Assembly (NCBI GenBank): GCA_937858255.1
Contig: CALLZQ010000674.1
Coordinates: 1-7,011, forward strand
Reading direction: 5' to 3'
Source: an uncultured Tabrizicola sp.
GTDB taxonomy: Bacteria > Pseudomonadota > Alphaproteobacteria > Rhodobacterales > Rhodobacteraceae
Length of the DNA stretch: 7,011 nucleotides
The position numbers and the translations under genes were made by a program. This document shows, piece after piece, positions 5,243-7,011 of the stretch (positions within the stretch are counted from its first letter, which is position 1; the number at the start of each line of letters is the position of its first letter). Below the pieces are notes generated by a model. The model saw nothing but the letters and a program-made list of their open reading frames with translations, was not told where the DNA came from and did no database searches.

Positions 5243-6243
5243 TTGCGTGTCCTTTCAGGAAGCGTTTCTTCCGGCGCGCCGGGAATATTGATGGTGCCGC
5301 TGATGCGGATGGCCGATTGGCCGCCGATATTGCCAGGCCGGGCGGTAAAGACGGGTCGCCCTGCGATCAGCACCTCGACCTGATCCGAGATCGTTGCTGG
5401 CACCACATCGCCCTGCCGCAGTTGCAGCACCTGGCGCAGGGTGGTTTCCGGCTCGCAAAGCAGGGCCGAAACCTCAAGCGGGATCTCCATTACCGCCCGT
5501 TCCAGCCGCTCGCGCCAGCTATGGTCGTCATCAAGGAAATCCGACTGCATGCGCGAGCGAAGCTGTGTCGAAATCGGCTTCAGCGTTTGCAGCGGATAGA
5601 TCAGGTCGAAACTCGCCGGATCGGTATCGGGAAGCTGCACCATGAAAGAGCAGACCACCACCAGATCCTCGCCATCGACGAACTGGGCAAACTGCATGTT
5701 CTCTTCATGGCTGATGGCGGTAAACCCAATGCTGACCAGATCGCGCCAGGCCAGTTGCAGCGCCTCGTTCAGACGCGCGGCGATAATCTCGATCACCCGG
5801 GTTTCGCTGGCGGTGAATTCCGTCCGGTTGCTGCCCATCGCCCGGATCGAGCCGCCGTAATAGGCATCGGTCAACAGCGAGATAAAGGCCGGCGGAATGA
5901 CGGCCAGACAATTGCCCCGCAGCTCTTCGATGCGACTATTGGTGATCGAGACGAAATTATCCTGACTGCTGCGATAATCCTCAAAACTCCGCAGCTCCGG
6001 GGGGAAGGACGACAGCCGCGGCTGCATCCGCAGCATCGGCAGAAACACGTTGCGGGCCAGACGGCAAAAGCGTTCGTTGACCATTTGCAGGGCGTAATAG
6101 TCGCCCAGAACCGCTGTGTCGTTCTGGCCGAAAACATAGGGGCGAACGTCCGAGAGTTCTTCGCCCGGCGGGGCGTCCTTGCCGATCAGATCGCCGACAA
6201 GGGCCGCGACTTCATTGGCGGAAAGTTTCTTTGGCGATGCCAT
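5239..6243 (-). CDS. fliM: Flagellar motor switch protein FliM
   Basis: FliM (334 aa) is the C-ring switch protein that binds CheY-P, FliG and FliN. The N-terminal KLSANEVAALVGDLIG (6-21) aligns with the usual LSQ-EIDALL CheY-binding helix. The middle domain has VRPYVFGQND (33-42) and the segment LLTDAYYGGSIRAMG (123-137), then FTASETRVIEIIAARLNEAL (143-162). The C-terminal SpoA domain has LQLRQGDVVPATISDQVEVL (273-292) and GGQSAIRISG (307-316). The FliG-contact GGXG motif reads GGSI here, and the EID core reads EVA. Start ATG 6243 lies 8 nt after the fliL stop with no strong ribosome site, so coupling to fliL is likely. Confidence 0.95.
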   Translation of the reverse strand: MASPKKLSANEVAALVGDLIGKDAPPGEELSDVRPYVFGQNDTAVLGDYYALQMVNERFCRLARNVFLPMLRMQPRLSSFPPELRSFEDYRSSQDNFVSITNSRIEELRGNCLAVIPPAFISLLTDAYYGGSIRAMGSNRTEFTASETRVIEIIAARLNEALQLAWRDLVSIGFTAISHEENMQFAQFVDGEDLVVVCSFMVQLPDTDPASFDLIYPLQTLKPISTQLRSRMQSDFLDDDHSWRERLERAVMEIPLEVSALLCEPETTLRQVLQLRQGDVVPATISDQVEVLIAGRPVFTARPGNIGGQSAIRISGTINIPGAPEETLPERTRK

Positions 6244-6251
6244 GGCGGGGC

Positions 6252-6839
6252 CTATTGCAGCCCGAAACTCGGGAAAAAGACATTTTCGACGCCGCCAAAG
6301 CCTTCGAGCATTTCCAGCCGGCGGTTCATCGCCTCACGCATGTCATTGGCCAGTTGCTCGCGCCCCTCGCGCGAATTCGCCGCCTCTTCGGTGAAACCCG
6401 ACAAGACCCCCAGCACATCCGAGCGCAGGGCAAGTTGATGGGTCTCGACATTGCGGATGACCGTTTCGTCATACTGGGTCGAGACGCCCACCGAGAGTTG
6501 CAGAAAACGGCGCGAGCCGGCGAGGTTTGTCGTCAGCGCTTCGGGGAAAGTGTAGTAGCTGGTGACGAAGAGTTCCTGCTCGGGCGCGGGTTTCACCATC
6601 TTGCGCGGCAGACCATCCTCGCCCAGTTCGGCCTCGGGTCCGGGATCGGCCTCTGGCGGTTTCTCGATCAGGGCCAGAATGTCGGCATTGGGCGACAGCG
6701 GATTGGCGAAATAGAAGTAACCCGCGCCAAAGCCGGCACCGGCCATGGCGGTGGCCCCGAGCAGCAGGCCAAAAATCTTTAAGATTTTTCGGCCCTTGCC
6801 GGGCGGTGGGGCGGGGGCATCGGTGGCTTCTGCGGTCAT
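6252..6839 (-). CDS. fliL: Flagellar basal body-associated protein FliL
   Basis: FliL (195 aa) is a bitopic inner-membrane protein that surrounds and stabilises the MotAB stator. It has a short cytoplasmic start, a membrane helix at about 19-44, a Pro/Glu-rich periplasmic linker (60-88) and the FliL domain: LTTNLAGSRRFLQLSVGV (102-119) and the C-terminal VENVFFPSFGLQ, matching the usual V--V-F-SF-(M/L)Q ending. ATG 6839 is preceded by GGAAGGA at 4 nt. In R. sphaeroides Fla1, FliL and MotF act together on MotB, which ties this gene to the one at 596-1387. Confidence 0.93.
   Translation of the reverse strand: MTAEATDAPAPPPGKGRKILKIFGLLLGATAMAGAGFGAGYFYFANPLSPNADILALIEKPPEADPGPEAELGEDGLPRKMVKPAPEQELFVTSYYTFPEALTTNLAGSRRFLQLSVGVSTQYDETVIRNVETHQLALRSDVLGVLSGFTEEAANSREGREQLANDMREAMNRRLEMLEGFGGVENVFFPSFGLQ
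6771..6789 (-). repeat. AT-rich 19-bp palindrome inside fliL
   Basis: AAAAATCTT, one T, then AAGATTTTT: 9-bp arms about a single central base, in strongly GC-rich surroundings. It covers FliL codons for KILKIF at the start of the membrane helix and includes a rare TTA codon. Confidence 0.75.
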
Positions 6840-6873
6840 CTTGTCCTTCCGGGCAGCGGCTGAGGGGTGCGGT

Positions 6874-7011
6874 TCAGGCGATCAGGTTCAAACCGGATCG
6901 GCGGGTTGATACAGAGGGGGGCGTGGCGGGGGGGACGGCCCCTTTTCCCGGCCCTTTCAAGGGGGGGAGGACCGGGGGGGGGGGCGGCGCGGGCTGTTCT
7001 CGGGGCCGGGC
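6874..7011 (-). CDS. C-terminal end of an upstream flagellar gene, possibly fliK (5' part beyond right edge)
   Basis: A frame entering from the right edge stays open for 45 codons and stops at TGA 6876-6874. It encodes a Pro-rich tail, then a polar end SVSTRRSGLNLIA. An end such as GLNLIA resembles FliK tails, and fliK precedes fliL in gammaproteobacterial and Fla1 clusters, so FliK is the best guess from position. A second frame is also open here and stops in an ATGA overlap with fliL (6838-6836), but its sequence looks less protein-like. The third frame is closed at 6957-6959. The frame crosses an 11-base C run, so an error there would change the reading upstream. Confidence 0.45.
   Translation of the reverse strand, partial: ARPREQPAPPPPPVLPPLKGPGKGAVPPATPPSVSTRRSGLNLIA
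6974..6984 (-). repeat. 11-base G/C homopolymer
   Basis: Eleven consecutive G on the plus strand (C in the mRNA) within a Pro-rich coding tail, near further G runs at 6916-6921, 6928-6934 and 6961-6967. Such runs slip easily in replication and in sequencing. Confidence 0.8.

Noticed and set aside
6836..6914. Alternative ending of the right-edge gene overlapping fliL as ATGA
   Set aside because: The frame is open, but the reading ending in SGLNLIA at 6874 looks more like a real protein end; kept only as an alternative because of the homopolymer.

Overview
The window is almost entirely one minus-strand flagellar gene block from a GC-rich bacterium. Read in transcription order (right to left), it holds the 3' end of an unnamed proline-rich gene, then fliL, fliM, fliN, fliO, fliP, fliQ, fliR and flhB, then a 70-aa membrane protein, a single-pass membrane protein that resembles MotF of Rhodobacter sphaeroides, and the 5' part of a PDZ-like membrane protein that runs off the left edge. 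No convincing gene was seen on the plus strand, and there are no RNA genes, CRISPR arrays or insertion sequences.

The fliLMNOPQR-flhB order is the gammaproteobacterial arrangement. The codon style, the protein sequences, the -24/-12 promoter in front of fliO and the MotF-like gene behind flhB together point to a Rhodobacter-type alphaproteobacterium carrying a Fla1-type flagellum. This assignment is inference; no species can be named from the window.

Right part (4952-7011): the unnamed tail, fliL (stator-associated), fliM and fliN (C-ring switch). fliM and fliN overlap by 4 nt. Centre (1634-4846): fliO, fliP, fliQ, fliR and flhB build the export gate. Junctions here are tight: fliO/fliP overlap by 4 nt, fliP-fliQ are 3 nt apart, fliQ-fliR 6 nt apart, and fliR/flhB overlap by 14 nt. 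Left part (1-1647): three accessory membrane genes. The first overlaps flhB by 14 nt.

The main regulatory finding is two sigma-54 (-24/-12) promoter sequences on the minus strand. One, at 4884-4900 in the fliN-fliO gap, matches the consensus essentially perfectly. The other, at 1419-1434 just before the MotF-like gene, is a near match. They split the block into at least three possible transcription units: the fliL-M-N part, fliO to the 70-aa gene, and the MotF-like plus PDZ-like pair. Both promoters also help choose starts: GTG at 4846 for fliO and ATG at 1387 for the MotF-like gene, each with a good Shine-Dalgarno sequence inside the predicted transcript.

Other points of interest are a tandem and inverted repeat upstream of the fliO promoter, a 19-bp AT-rich palindrome inside fliL, an 11-base G/C homopolymer near the right edge, divergent FliM motifs, and an amber stop that is all that separates the MotF-like frame from the PDZ-like frame.
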